Positions 34,773 through 42,781 of a DNA stretch of 64,000 nucleotides are shown here, piece by piece. The notes beneath the pieces were generated by a model. It worked only from the letters and a program-made list of their open reading frames with translations. It searched no databases and was not told where the DNA came from. Where the stretch lies: assembly GCA_902363045.1 (NCBI GenBank), contig CABIYX010000005.1:1-64000 (forward strand), in the 5' to 3' direction. The stretch is from Clostridiales bacterium (GTDB taxonomy: Bacteria; Bacillota; Clostridia; Oscillospirales; Oscillospiraceae). A program made the translations under genes and the position numbers. Each line of letters begins with the position of its first letter. Position 1 is the first letter of the stretch.

Positions 34773-35690
34773 TCAGGACTGGTGCTCGTCCACCCAGCGG
34801 CAGGCCGCCAGTCCGGCCACCGCCCCGTCTCCTACCGCGGTGGTGAGCTGTCGGACCGCCTTTCCGCGGCAGTCCCCCGCCACGAACACGCCGGGCAGGC
34901 TGGCCTTGCAGTCCTCACCGGCCATGACATAGCCCCCTTCGTCCAACAGGAGCAGGTCGGTGAGGGCCCGGTTCCTGGGCTCTTGGCCCACGGCGACGAA
35001 CAGGGCGTCCACATCCAGTTCCCGTTCCTCCCCGGCGGCCCCGTCCCGCACCCGCAGGCCGGTGAGACAGCCGTCCCGGATCAGAAGCTCCTCCACGGTG
35101 GAGTCCATCCAGCAGCGGATGTTCTCCCGGTGCTCCACCTGGTCCACCAGACGCCTCTCCCCCCGGAACTGATCCCGGCGGTGGATCAGGGTGACCTGAG
35201 AGCAGGTCCCGGCCAGAAACAGGGCGTCCTGAAGGGCGGTGTCGCCGCCCCCTACCACAGCCACCGGGCGGTTGGGATAGAAGGGGCCGTCACACACAGC
35301 GCAGTAGGAAATCCCCTGGCCCACCAGCTCTTCCTCCCCGGGCAGCCCCAGGGTTCGGTGGCGCACACCGGCGGCCAGGATCAGCGCCCGGCACTCCCGC
35401 TCTGCGCAGTCGGTGACGACCTGGAAACCGGGGCCGCGGGTCCGAAAGTCGGTCACCGTCTCATACTCCAGTTCCACCCCCAGGTCCTCCGCCTGACGGA
35501 GCAGGTCCTCCGCCAGCTTGATCCCGGGCACGGCGGGCAGGCCGGGATAGTTTTCCACCAGGGGAGAGAAATTGATCTGCCCCCCGGGGGCGTCCCCCTC
35601 CAGCACCAGGACACGCTTGCCCGCCCGGGCGGCGTACAGAGCGGCCGTCAGGCCGGCGGGCCCCGCGCCCACCACAATAATATCTGTCAT
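34773..35690 (-). CDS. trxB: Thioredoxin reductase-like flavoprotein
   Basis: The protein has 305 residues. The FAD-binding IIVVGAGPAGLTAALYAARAG is at the N-terminus, the redox-active CAVCDG lies near residues 133-138, and an NADPH-binding VAVVGGGDTALQDALFLA follows. The C-terminal FVAGDCRGKAVRQLTTAVGDGAVA matches the FAD-ribityl site. These support a low-molecular-weight thioredoxin reductase fold that uses NADPH, although ferredoxin-dependent or alternative thiol reductases of similar sequence exist. The ATG at 35690 is preferred because GAGGTG is 5 bases upstream; a GTG two codons earlier would overlap that site. Confidence 0.9.
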   Translation of the reverse strand: MTDIIVVGAGPAGLTAALYAARAGKRVLVLEGDAPGGQINFSPLVENYPGLPAVPGIKLAEDLLRQAEDLGVELEYETVTDFRTRGPGFQVVTDCAERECRALILAAGVRHRTLGLPGEEELVGQGISYCAVCDGPFYPNRPVAVVGGGDTALQDALFLAGTCSQVTLIHRRDQFRGERRLVDQVEHRENIRCWMDSTVEELLIRDGCLTGLRVRDGAAGEERELDVDALFVAVGQEPRNRALTDLLLLDEGGYVMAGEDCKASLPGVFVAGDCRGKAVRQLTTAVGDGAVAGLAACRWVDEHQS

Positions 35691-35806
35691 ATCCACACCT
35701 CATTTTGAACGGCGCACCGGCGCCGGTATACGCAGGGTTTTCCCCATTTTACCGCAGAACGGTGGAAAAAGCCAGAGGGGATCCCACACACTTCCCAGAC
35801 CGGGAC

Positions 35807-35844
35807 AAAAAAATCCGGGGAGCCCCCTGTGGGACTCCCCGGAT
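35807..35844 (-). terminator. Terminator of rpsF-ssb-rpsR
   Basis: The near-perfect stem ATCCGGGGAG/CTCCCCGGAT with a small internal mismatch is followed on the minus strand by seven U (complement of AAAAAAA at 35807-35813). Confidence 0.9.
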
Positions 35845-35863
35845 CGATGCTTATCGCGTTGGA

Positions 35864-36109
35864 TCAGTCAGTGACGTAGGGCAGCAGGGCGACCTGGCGG
35901 GCGCGCTTGATGGCCTCGGTCAGCTGGCGCTGATGCATGGCGCAGGTGCCGGTGGTGCGGCGGGGCAGGATCTTGCCGCGCTCAGAAGTGTAGCGGCGCA
36001 GCTTGGCAGCATCCTTATAGTCGATGCACTCCACCTTATCCACGCAGAAGGCGCAGACCTTGCGGCGCTTGCGGCCGCGGGGGGCGCGGTTTTCACGTTC
36101 CATAGCCAT
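35864..36109 (-). CDS. rpsR: 30S ribosomal protein S18
   Basis: The protein has 81 residues. It is a 30S platform protein that pairs with S6. The basic [12 protein letters not shown] opening, [22 protein letters not shown] and [26 protein letters not shown] match the family. Four cysteines are present, including the CAFC pair, which suggests a zinc-binding form, but zinc is inferred. GGAGG precedes the ATG. It is the last gene of the operon with rpsF and ssb. Confidence 0.96.
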   Translation of the reverse strand: MAMERENRAPRGRKRRKVCAFCVDKVECIDYKDAAKLRRYTSERGKILPRRTTGTCAMHQRQLTEAIKRARQVALLPYVTD

Positions 36110-36146
36110 GAGAGAAACCTCCTTTTACGACCAGATACGGTCAAAG

Positions 36147-36647
36147 TTAGAACGGCAGTTCGCCGTCATCATCAGAAAGCTCGGCAAACTGGTCGCCGCC
36201 GGAGGGGGCGCCATAGCCGGAGGGGGCCGCGGAAGGGGCGGGAGCCGAGGGGGCGGCATAGCCGCCGGAATAACCGCCGCCGGACGCATATCCGGCATTG
36301 GAATAGCCTCCGCCGTCGCTGTCCCGCTTGGAGTCTCCGAAGTACACCTGATCGGCGATCACCTCGGCGCTGCGGCGCTTGCCGCCCTCCTTGTCGGTCC
36401 AGTCGCGGATCTGAAGGCGGCCCTCCACCACGGCCATGCGGCCCTTGGTGAAGTAGCGGCTGACAAACTCAGCCGTCTGCCGCCAGGCCACCACATCGAT
36501 AAAATCGGTGCTGCGTTCGCCGGTGGCCTTGTCCTTAAAATCCCGGTCCACCGCCAGAGAGAAGGAGGCCACAGGGGTCCCCGTCTGCGTCCGGCGCAGC
36601 TCCGGGTCACGGGTCAGACGTCCCATGAGGAAAATCTTGTTGAGCAT
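36147..36647 (-). CDS. ssb: Single-stranded DNA-binding protein
   Basis: The protein has 166 residues. An OB-fold (about 1-105) opens with MLNKIFLMGRLTRDPELRRT and contains FIDVVAWRQTAEFVSRYFTKG. A Gly/Ser/Pro-rich flexible linker (about 110-155) follows, and the acidic tip DDDGELPF recruits replication and repair proteins. It coats single-stranded DNA. It lies between rpsF and rpsR, the classical Bacillota order. GAGAGGG lies before the ATG. Confidence 0.97.
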   Translation of the reverse strand: MLNKIFLMGRLTRDPELRRTQTGTPVASFSLAVDRDFKDKATGERSTDFIDVVAWRQTAEFVSRYFTKGRMAVVEGRLQIRDWTDKEGGKRRSAEVIADQVYFGDSKRDSDGGGYSNAGYASGGGYSGGYAAPSAPAPSAAPSGYGAPSGGDQFAELSDDDGELPF

Positions 36648-36660
36648 ATCCGCCCTCTCC

Positions 36661-36957
36661 TTACTGGTCCTTGCAGACGATCAGGGAACGCATCACGCCG
36701 TCGGTGATCCGGAAGATACGGTCCAGCTCGGCGGGGATGGCGGCGGCGGCGTTGAAGGTCATCAGCACGTAGTAGCCCTCCATCAGATCGTTGATGGGAT
36801 AGGCCAGACGGCGCTTGCCCCACTCATCGACCTCAGAGACGGTACCATTCGCCTCCACCACGGCCTTGAACTTGGCCACCAGAGCGGCGACGGCCTCCTC
36901 GTTCAGAGAGGGATCCAGGATATACATCGCCTCGTAGTTTGCGTTGATCTTTGCCAT
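36661..36957 (-). CDS. rpsF: 30S ribosomal protein S6
   Basis: The protein has 98 residues. YEAMYILDPSLNEEAVAALV, the WGKRRLAYPIND motif and YYVLMTFNAAAAIPAELDRIFRITDGVMRSLIV match the S6 family. It binds S18 and central-domain 16S rRNA. It is the first gene of the rpsF-ssb-rpsR operon, with AAGGAGG 8-9 bases before the ATG and a strong promoter upstream. Confidence 0.97.
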   Translation of the reverse strand: MAKINANYEAMYILDPSLNEEAVAALVAKFKAVVEANGTVSEVDEWGKRRLAYPINDLMEGYYVLMTFNAAAAIPAELDRIFRITDGVMRSLIVCKDQ

Positions 36958-37047
36958 ATTCTTGCACCTCCTTATGGTCTTGTGGCCCCCGGTCGCGCCG
37001 GGAGCAAGGATTCGGTCGCCGGGAGAGACCCGGTAACAGACCTTATT

Positions 37048-37075
37048 ATTATATAAGCTTTTACAGAAAAGTCAA
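37048..37075 (-). promoter_or_regulatory. Promoter of rpsF-ssb-rpsR
   Basis: On the minus strand TTGACT (37075-37070) and TATAAT (37053-37048) are separated by 16 bases. The leader is about 85 bases and may hold an S6/S18 autoregulatory structure, not resolved here. Confidence 0.85.
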
Positions 37076-37339
37076 GGATTTTTTGAATTTTCTTCTGTCC
37101 TCTGCGCATTTTGGACTGGTTTTGGCAAATATCCTTTCCCGTGGCCGGGTGTTCAGCGGTTTTCTCCCAATCTCTGGCTGGGATATGGTTATCGTGCAAT
37201 ACAGTCGATCCGGAAAAGCAAATTGCCCGGACCAGAGGTGGAGCAGCAGGAGCTGAACACGGGAAAAAGCGCGCGCGGCGCTTTTCTCCCGGACCGGTCC
37301 ATGGTACAATGGAGCAAATGAATGGAGGAGGGGACACCC
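37076..37339. other. Intergenic region between the rpsF promoter and gluQ
   Basis: This stretch holds no gene that I can support. Its left end is AT-rich. An extended -10 for gluQ lies at 37302-37310. Confidence 0.5.
37302..37310 (+). promoter_or_regulatory. Extended -10 promoter element of gluQ
   Basis: TGGTACAAT fits the extended -10 consensus TGnTATAAT with one difference; no clear -35 box is seen. It would give a leader of about 20 bases before the ribosome site. Confidence 0.4.
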
Positions 37340-38275
37340 TTGGCAGATATGACAAAGCGGGACGGGGCGGTATGCGGCCGCTTCGCCCCAAGCCCCAGCG
37401 GGCGGATGCATCTGGGCAACCTCTGGTCCGCCCTGCTGGCCTGGCTGGCCGCCCGGAGCCGGGGCGGACGCATGGTGCTGCGGCTGGAGGACCTGGATCC
37501 GGACCGCTGCACGCAGGAGCGGTGCGACCAGGTGATGCGGGATCTGGAGTGGCTGGGGCTGGACTGGGACGGCGAGCCGGTGTACCAGAGCCGCCGGACC
37601 GACGCCTATCGGGCCGCCTTTGCCCGGCTGGAGGAGGCCGGGCTGCTCTATCCCTGCTACTGCACCCGGGCGGAGCGGCTGGCCGCCTCCGCCCCCCACC
37701 GGTCTGACGGCATCCCGGTCTATGACGGGCGGTGCCGCCGCCTGCCGCCGGAGGAGCTGGCCCGCCTGGCCCAAAGCCGCCGCCCGTCCTGGCGGATCCA
37801 GGTCCCGGAGGAGGTCCGGAGCTTTCGTGACCTGCTCCAGGGGGATGTGTCCCAGGACCTCGCCCTGGACTGCGGCGACTTCATCCTCCGCCGCTCCGAC
37901 GGGGTGTACGCCTATCAGCTGGCGGTGGTGGTGGACGACGGGGCCATGGGGGTGACCCAGGTGGTGCGGGGCAGCGATCTCCTGGACTCCACCCCACGGC
38001 AGCTATGGCTCCAGGAGCGGCTGGGCCTGCCACAGCCGGAATACGGCCACGTTCCCCTGCTCCTGGCCCCCGATGGCCGCCGCCTGGCCAAGCGGGACCG
38101 GGACCAGGAGCTGGGCGCACTCCAGAGCCGCTGGTCCGCCCGGGAGCTGGTAGGGCAGCTGGCCCTGCTGGCCGGGCTGATCCCGGAGTACGCCCCCATC
38201 TCTCCCGGTGAGCTGATCCCCCTGTTTTCCTGGGAGAAGCTGCCCCAGGCGGACTGTACGGCCCCCCTGCTGTGA
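37340..38275 (+). CDS. gluQ: Glutamyl-Q tRNA(Asp) synthetase-like protein
   Basis: The protein has 311 residues. It is a shortened class I glutamyl-tRNA synthetase catalytic core with no anticodon-binding domain. The HIGH-type motif is in RFAPSPSGRMHLGNLWSALLAW, zinc ligands lie in CYC and YDGRC (C-x-C-x...-Y-x3-C), and the KMSKS position reads LAKRDRDQELG. GluQ glutamylates the queuosine base of tRNA-Asp. Identification rests on length and the zinc motif. The TTG start at 37340 is chosen because GGAGGAGGGG lies 6 bases before; an upstream ATG overlaps that site. A queuosine pathway elsewhere in the genome would be required. Confidence 0.82.
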   Translation: MADMTKRDGAVCGRFAPSPSGRMHLGNLWSALLAWLAARSRGGRMVLRLEDLDPDRCTQERCDQVMRDLEWLGLDWDGEPVYQSRRTDAYRAAFARLEEAGLLYPCYCTRAERLAASAPHRSDGIPVYDGRCRRLPPEELARLAQSRRPSWRIQVPEEVRSFRDLLQGDVSQDLALDCGDFILRRSDGVYAYQLAVVVDDGAMGVTQVVRGSDLLDSTPRQLWLQERLGLPQPEYGHVPLLLAPDGRRLAKRDRDQELGALQSRWSARELVGQLALLAGLIPEYAPISPGELIPLFSWEKLPQADCTAPLL

Positions 38276-38315
38276 TCCTATTTTGTACATTTTTACAAAA
38301 GCGATCCGAAACCCT

Positions 38316-38343
38316 GTTCAAACAGAGCCATTTCCTGTATAAT
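38316..38343 (+). promoter_or_regulatory. Promoter of the sodium:alanine symporter gene
   Basis: A perfect TATAAT (38338-38343) is preceded by a GTTCAA/TTCAAA -35-like sequence at 38316-38322. The transcript would have a leader of about 70 bases. Confidence 0.55.
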
Positions 38344-38420
38344 AGCCCCGAACCGCATCCCGCGGCTGGCGCATCCGCCGTGGGAGCGTCCATAGGAGAG
38401 AGACAAATTCAACAAAGAAA

Positions 38421-39842
38421 GTGAGTGTGTGTATCGTGATCGACAAATTGATCGGCGACATCAGCACAGTGATGTACAGCTACGTGCTCATCATCCTGCT
38501 GCTGGCTACGGGTCTGTACTTCACCTTCCGGACCCGCTTCGTCCAGTTCCGGATGTTCCTGGAATCCATCCGTGTGGTGGGTGAAAAGCCGGAGAAGGCG
38601 GGGGCGACCTCCTCCTTCCAGGCCCTGATGGTGTCCACCGCCTCCCGGGTGGGGACGGGCAACATCATCGGCATCTCCACCGCCATCTGTGCCGGCGGCT
38701 TCGGCGCGGTGTTCTGGATGTGGGTCATCGCCATCATCGGCGGCGCCTCCGCCTTTGTGGAGTCCACCCTGGCCCAGATCTACAAGCGCCGGGACCCGGA
38801 GACGGGCGAGAGCTACGGCGGCCCCTCCTACTACATTGAGGCCGCCCTTCACAGCCGTCCCCTGGCCATCATCTTCGCCTTCTCCCTGATCCTGACCTAC
38901 GCCGGCGGCTTCAATATGCTGGCCTCCTACAACCTCCAGTCCACCTTCTCCGGGTACAGCTTCTACGATCCGGAGACCACCCCCTGGATCATCGGCGCCA
39001 TCCTGGCCCTGCTGGTAGGCTATTGCGTCATGGGCGGCGGCAAGCGCATCGTGAAGGTCACCTCCACCCTGGTCCCCTTTATGGGCGGCCTGTATGTGCT
39101 GGTCTCTCTGATCGTCATTGTGATGAACATCGGCCTGCTGCCCCAGGTGCTGGGCCGCATCTTCTCCGAGGCCTTTGACTTCCAGGCCATCTTCGGCGGC
39201 CTGGCCGGCTCCTGCCTGATGTACGGCATCAAGCGCGGACTTTACTCCAACGAGGCCGGCGTGGGCTCCGCCCCCAACGCGGCTGCCTCCGCCAATGTCA
39301 GCCACCCGGTGAAGCAGGGCCTGGTCCAGATGCTCTCTGTGTTCATCGACACCCTGCTCATCTGCACTGCCACCGCCTTTATGCTGCTGTGCTCCGGCGT
39401 GGAGCCCGACGCGGCGCTGGAGGGCGCTCCCTATGTCCAGGCGGCCCTGAGCGCGGTGTTCGGCCCCATCGGCCCCATGTTCATCACAGTGGCTATGGTG
39501 CTCTTCGCCTTCACCACCCTCATCGGCAACCTCTACTATGTGGACAACTGCCTGAACTATATCGTCAAAAAGGTCCCCGCCAAGGAGTTCATGGTCCTCT
39601 TCCGGATCGACGCCATGCTTCTCATCTTCATCGGCGCCGGGATGCAGATCGGCACGGTGTGGAACCTGGCCGATGTGCTCATGGGCGTGATGGCCCTGAT
39701 CAACCTGCCGGTCATCATCCTGCTCAGCCGCCCCGCCCTGCTGGCGCTGAAGGATTACTCCGCCCAGAAGAAGACAGGCCGCAACCCGGTGTTCAAGGCC
39801 GAGACTGTGGGCCTCAAGGGCAAGACCGAATACTGGAACTGA
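38421..39842 (+). CDS. Sodium:alanine/glycine symporter (AGCS family)
   Basis: The protein has 473 residues with about 10-11 membrane segments. Family landmarks are ALMVSTASRVGTGNIIGISTAI near 70-90, EVGAS-like FVESTLAQIYKRRD, GGPSYYIEAAL, and GLYSNEAGVGSAPNAAASANVSHPVKQG near 274-300. It imports alanine or glycine with sodium. The start is uncertain: the GTG at 38421 gives MSVCIVIDKL, but a second GTG at 38436 (start IDKLIGD) is equally possible because no strong ribosome site is present. It is transcribed alone. Confidence 0.93.
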   Translation: MSVCIVIDKLIGDISTVMYSYVLIILLLATGLYFTFRTRFVQFRMFLESIRVVGEKPEKAGATSSFQALMVSTASRVGTGNIIGISTAICAGGFGAVFWMWVIAIIGGASAFVESTLAQIYKRRDPETGESYGGPSYYIEAALHSRPLAIIFAFSLILTYAGGFNMLASYNLQSTFSGYSFYDPETTPWIIGAILALLVGYCVMGGGKRIVKVTSTLVPFMGGLYVLVSLIVIVMNIGLLPQVLGRIFSEAFDFQAIFGGLAGSCLMYGIKRGLYSNEAGVGSAPNAAASANVSHPVKQGLVQMLSVFIDTLLICTATAFMLLCSGVEPDAALEGAPYVQAALSAVFGPIGPMFITVAMVLFAFTTLIGNLYYVDNCLNYIVKKVPAKEFMVLFRIDAMLLIFIGAGMQIGTVWNLADVLMGVMALINLPVIILLSRPALLALKDYSAQKKTGRNPVFKAETVGLKGKTEYWN

Positions 39843-39853
39843 TCCAAACTCTC

Positions 39854-39895
39854 GAACAGGCTGGCCCCAACCGGGGCCAGCCTGTTCCGTTTATT
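39854..39895. terminator. Terminator between the symporter and the ABC permease
   Basis: A perfect 15-bp stem (39854-39868 with 39873-39887) with an AACC loop and a CGTTTATTCT tail. It may act for both converging transcripts. Confidence 0.8.
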
Positions 39896-39929
39896 CTGCT
39901 CCGCCGCGGCGCGGACCGTCTCAGCTCAC

Positions 39930-41795
39930 TCACGTACGCCTGACAGACGCGCCTCCCTCCAGGGCCAGGCGGCGGCAGGCCAGTGCGGTCGCCAGAAAGT
40001 ACCCCCCATACACCGCCAGCAGAACTCCGCCGGTGACCAGGGCGCTGTGGACCGTGTCCACCTTGGCCGCCGTGGAGATCAGGTCGTTGGCCGCCTTCAT
40101 GCCCACCACAGTGTGGAGCAGGGCCAGGGCCAGCGGGAGCAGGAAGGCCAGGGCCACCTGCTGCACCGCAGAGCGGGAGAGCATCCCCTCCTCCGCGCCC
40201 AGGCGGCGCAGGACGGCGTACCGCGCGGCGTTGTCGGCGGCCTGGCTCAGCTGCTGGAGGGCCAGAACCGCGGCGGCGGCCAGCAGGAAGGTGAGGCCCA
40301 GATACAACCCCAGAAACAGGGCCAGGAGCTTGTTTCCCATGATCTCCTGATAGAGGGACAGGCGGCTCTCCACCCGCAGGTAGGCGGTGGTCTCCTGATA
40401 CTCCGCCAGGGCGGCCTGGACCTGTTTCTCAGTCTCCTCCGGGTCCCCGGCGTAGTCGGCGGACCACACCTGACGCCGGAGGGACAGCTTCTCCGCCATC
40501 TCGTCCGGGATGACCACGCAGGTCAGCCCCAGGTTTCCGGTGGCCAGGGGCGCGCTTCCCTCCGCCAGAAGGCCGGGCAGGGGGCCGGGGTAGGCCGGCG
40601 CGCCCTGCCGCGCCAGCAGACCATTGCAGTCGGACAGGCGGATGGCCGCGGAGGCGTCTTCTATCCCAGTGACCGCGGGATCGTTGTAATAGATCGGGGT
40701 GTCCTGCCGCCAAGCCAGGGCGTCAGACTCCATGCCGTGGGCGGTCAGCAGGGCATCAAAGTCCACGCAGCCCAGGTGGTCGGCGTTCTGGTTCTGGATG
40801 GTGATGTCAAAGGGAGCCTGTCCGTCGGCGGCGGCCTCGATGGTGCGGTTTAGGCCGATGGAACTGGCGGTGATGCCCATCGCCAGGAGCAGAAGAATAC
40901 AGATCACCGTTTGGGACAGGTAGGTGGAGTGGACCCGGCTGATCCATTGGTGCAGAGTGAAGAGATGCAGATCCCGGTAATAGAAGCCAGGGTGGCTCCG
41001 GGCCAGCCGCAGCACAAAGCCGGACAGGGAGCGAAAGACCAACAGAGTGCCCACCGTTCCCAGGGTCAGCATAGGGATGCACAGGAAGGGGAGCACCACG
41101 GCGAAGGCCATTCCGAAGGTGAGCAGAATGGCGTAGGCCGCCGCAAGACACACCCCGCCCAGGACCAGCTGGAGCACAGAGGTCCGGAGGGGGAGGGGAC
41201 GAAGCTCCTCATTTTTCCGCCCTCCCTGCATCAGATCCAGCAGCTTGGCACGGGAGATCTGGATGCCGCTGAAGCCCATGACCAACAGAAAAATCAGGCC
41301 GAAGTAGAGCACGGTGCGCACCGCTGCCCGGGGGGAGAAGGCCAGTCCGAAGGCGTCCACCCGGAGGGAGAACATGGACAGGGTGAGGGCGGACAGGCCC
41401 TGAGAGGCCGCCAGTCCAAGCAGCAGGCCCAGGGCCAGGGAGGCCGCGCCGATCAACCCCGTCTCCAGCACCAGCAGGAGGGACACCTGCCCCTGGCTCA
41501 GGCCGAGGAGCAGATAGGTGCCCAGCTCCCGCTTCCGCCGGCGCATGAGAAACCGGTCTGCGTACAGGATCAGACAGGCCAGCACCACGGCCACGAAGAT
41601 GGAAAAGACGTCGATGCAGGACTGGATGACCTGGGCCATGGGGTTTTGGCTCTGGGCCAGGTAAATCATCGCCCCCTGGCCGTCCAGAGAACTAAAGGCA
41701 TAGAACAGGCACACGCCAAAGGTGAGGGTGAGCAGATACACGCCGTAGTCCCGGAAGGAGCGGCGGACATTGCGCAGGGCCAGCTTACAGAACAT
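39930..41795 (-). CDS. FtsX-type ABC permease (BceB/VraG-like)
   Basis: The protein has 621 residues. The opening KLALRNVRRSFRDYGVYLLTLTFGVCLFYAFSS resembles BceB-type permeases. About eight to ten membrane segments surround a large extracytoplasmic domain (about 320-510). Bce-type transporters protect against cell-wall-active peptides such as bacitracin and pass a signal to a sensor kinase. The ATG at 41795 lies inside the end of the ATPase gene (11-base overlap) and follows GGAGGAGAG; upstream codons belong to the ATPase reading region. No two-component genes are adjacent. Confidence 0.88.
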   Translation of the reverse strand: MFCKLALRNVRRSFRDYGVYLLTLTFGVCLFYAFSSLDGQGAMIYLAQSQNPMAQVIQSCIDVFSIFVAVVLACLILYADRFLMRRRKRELGTYLLLGLSQGQVSLLLVLETGLIGAASLALGLLLGLAASQGLSALTLSMFSLRVDAFGLAFSPRAAVRTVLYFGLIFLLVMGFSGIQISRAKLLDLMQGGRKNEELRPLPLRTSVLQLVLGGVCLAAAYAILLTFGMAFAVVLPFLCIPMLTLGTVGTLLVFRSLSGFVLRLARSHPGFYYRDLHLFTLHQWISRVHSTYLSQTVICILLLLAMGITASSIGLNRTIEAAADGQAPFDITIQNQNADHLGCVDFDALLTAHGMESDALAWRQDTPIYYNDPAVTGIEDASAAIRLSDCNGLLARQGAPAYPGPLPGLLAEGSAPLATGNLGLTCVVIPDEMAEKLSLRRQVWSADYAGDPEETEKQVQAALAEYQETTAYLRVESRLSLYQEIMGNKLLALFLGLYLGLTFLLAAAAVLALQQLSQAADNAARYAVLRRLGAEEGMLSRSAVQQVALAFLLPLALALLHTVVGMKAANDLISTAAKVDTVHSALVTGGVLLAVYGGYFLATALACRRLALEGGASVRRT

Positions 41796-42552
41796 CTTCC
41801 ATCTCTCCTCCCAGCTGGGTGACCACCCGGATGATCTGCTGGAAAAAGGTCCGGCGGTCCCCGCCGCCCCGCTCCAGCTGCGTAAAGATTTTTCCATCCC
41901 GAAGAAACACCACCCGGCGGCAGCAGCTGGCGGTGAAGGCGTCGTGGGTGACCATGAGAATAGTGGCCCCCCGCTCACGGTTAAGTACGTCTAAGCGCTC
42001 CAGCAGCAGTCTGGAGGATCGGGAATCCAGGGCCCCGGTGGGCTCGTCGGCCAGCACCAGGGCGGGCCGGGTGACGATGGCCCGGGCGGCGGCGCATCGC
42101 TGCTGCTGTCCGCCGGACATCTGGTAGGGGTACTTGTCCAGACAGTCCCCAATGCCCAGCAGCTCCGCCGTCTCCTCTACCCGGTCCCGGATCTGGGCGG
42201 CCGGGGTGCGGAGGATGGACAGGGACAGGGCGATGTTCTCAAAGGCGGTGAGGGTGTCCAACAGGTTGCAGTCCTGGAAGATGAAGCCCAGCCGCTCCCG
42301 GCGGAAGCGGGTGAGGGCCCTGCCCCGCAGGCCGGTCAGCTCCTCCCCATCCACCTGGATGGAACCGGAGGTGGGCCGGTCGATGGTGGAGATGCAGTTG
42401 AGCAGGGTGGTCTTTCCGGAGCCGGAGGCTCCCATGATCCCCACATACTCCCCCGCCTCCAGGGACAGGTCTACACCGTCCAGGGCGCGGGTGACCGCCC
42501 CCCGTTTTCCATATACCTTTGTCAAATCCTTCACGCACAGCAGCTCTGCCAT
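41785..42552 (-). CDS. ABC transporter ATPase (BceA/MacB-like)
   Basis: The protein has 255 residues. Walker A is GASGSGKTT, the Q-loop FIFQDCNLLDTLTAFENIALSL, the signature MSGGQQQR, Walker B VLADEPTGALD, and the H-loop VTHD. The sequence is typical of MacB/BceA ATPases that serve FtsX-type permeases. The ATG at 42552 follows AGGAGGAATTC. The gene overlaps the permease and is the first gene of the two-gene operon. A palindrome and CTTAA repeats in the upstream region suggest control by an external response regulator. Confidence 0.93.
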   Translation of the reverse strand: MAELLCVKDLTKVYGKRGAVTRALDGVDLSLEAGEYVGIMGASGSGKTTLLNCISTIDRPTSGSIQVDGEELTGLRGRALTRFRRERLGFIFQDCNLLDTLTAFENIALSLSILRTPAAQIRDRVEETAELLGIGDCLDKYPYQMSGGQQQRCAAARAIVTRPALVLADEPTGALDSRSSRLLLERLDVLNRERGATILMVTHDAFTASCCRRVVFLRDGKIFTQLERGGGDRRTFFQQIIRVVTQLGGEMEDVL

Positions 42553-42594
42553 GTTGGAATTCCTCCTTTTGCCGGGCATAGTCCGCCCGGGCTG

Positions 42595-42621
42595 AACTGT
42601 ATGACATCATAGCATACAGTT
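42595..42621 (-). promoter_or_regulatory. Inverted repeat over the -10 region of the Bce-type operon
   Basis: The perfect 9-bp arms AACTGTATG and CATACAGTT are separated by 9 bases. A TATGAT -10 candidate on the minus strand (42611-42606) lies inside the spacer. This is a likely operator. Confidence 0.55.
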
Positions 42622-42644
42622 TTGAAAAATACCTGAAAGGTTCT

Positions 42645-42670
42645 CTTAGGAATTTCTTAAGTTATCTTAA
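42645..42670. promoter_or_regulatory. Triple CTTAA/CTTAG direct repeats upstream of the Bce-type operon
   Basis: CTTAG at 42645, CTTAA at 42656 and CTTAA at 42666 repeat about every 10-11 bases, one helical turn. That is typical of OmpR/PhoB-family response-regulator sites. They lie upstream of the -10 region of the ABC operon and also upstream of the divergent binding-protein promoter. Confidence 0.5.
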
Positions 42671-42693
42671 AGACGTCCGGCGGTCTCCCGCTT

Positions 42694-42722
42694 TTGACAA
42701 AGGGCGGCCCGCATGATAAAAT
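42694..42722 (+). promoter_or_regulatory. Promoter of the binding-protein/FecCD uptake operon
   Basis: TTGACA (42694-42699) and TAAAAT (42717-42722) are separated by 17 bases, with an extended TGA before the -10 box. Confidence 0.85.
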
Positions 42723-42781
42723 ATCCGCCGGAACGGCGGCTTGATCTGCCGATCTTTTCAATAGAAAAGAGGTTTTTTGCC

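Noticed and set aside
38281..38300. TTTTGTA/TACAAAA inverted repeat after gluQ
   Set aside because: It is short and AT-only with no GC stem, so it is not convincing as a terminator.
42713..42781. Upstream extension of the binding-protein gene (MIKYPPERR start)
   Set aside because: It begins inside the promoter -10 region, and the lipoprotein signal peptide starts at the ATG at 42782.
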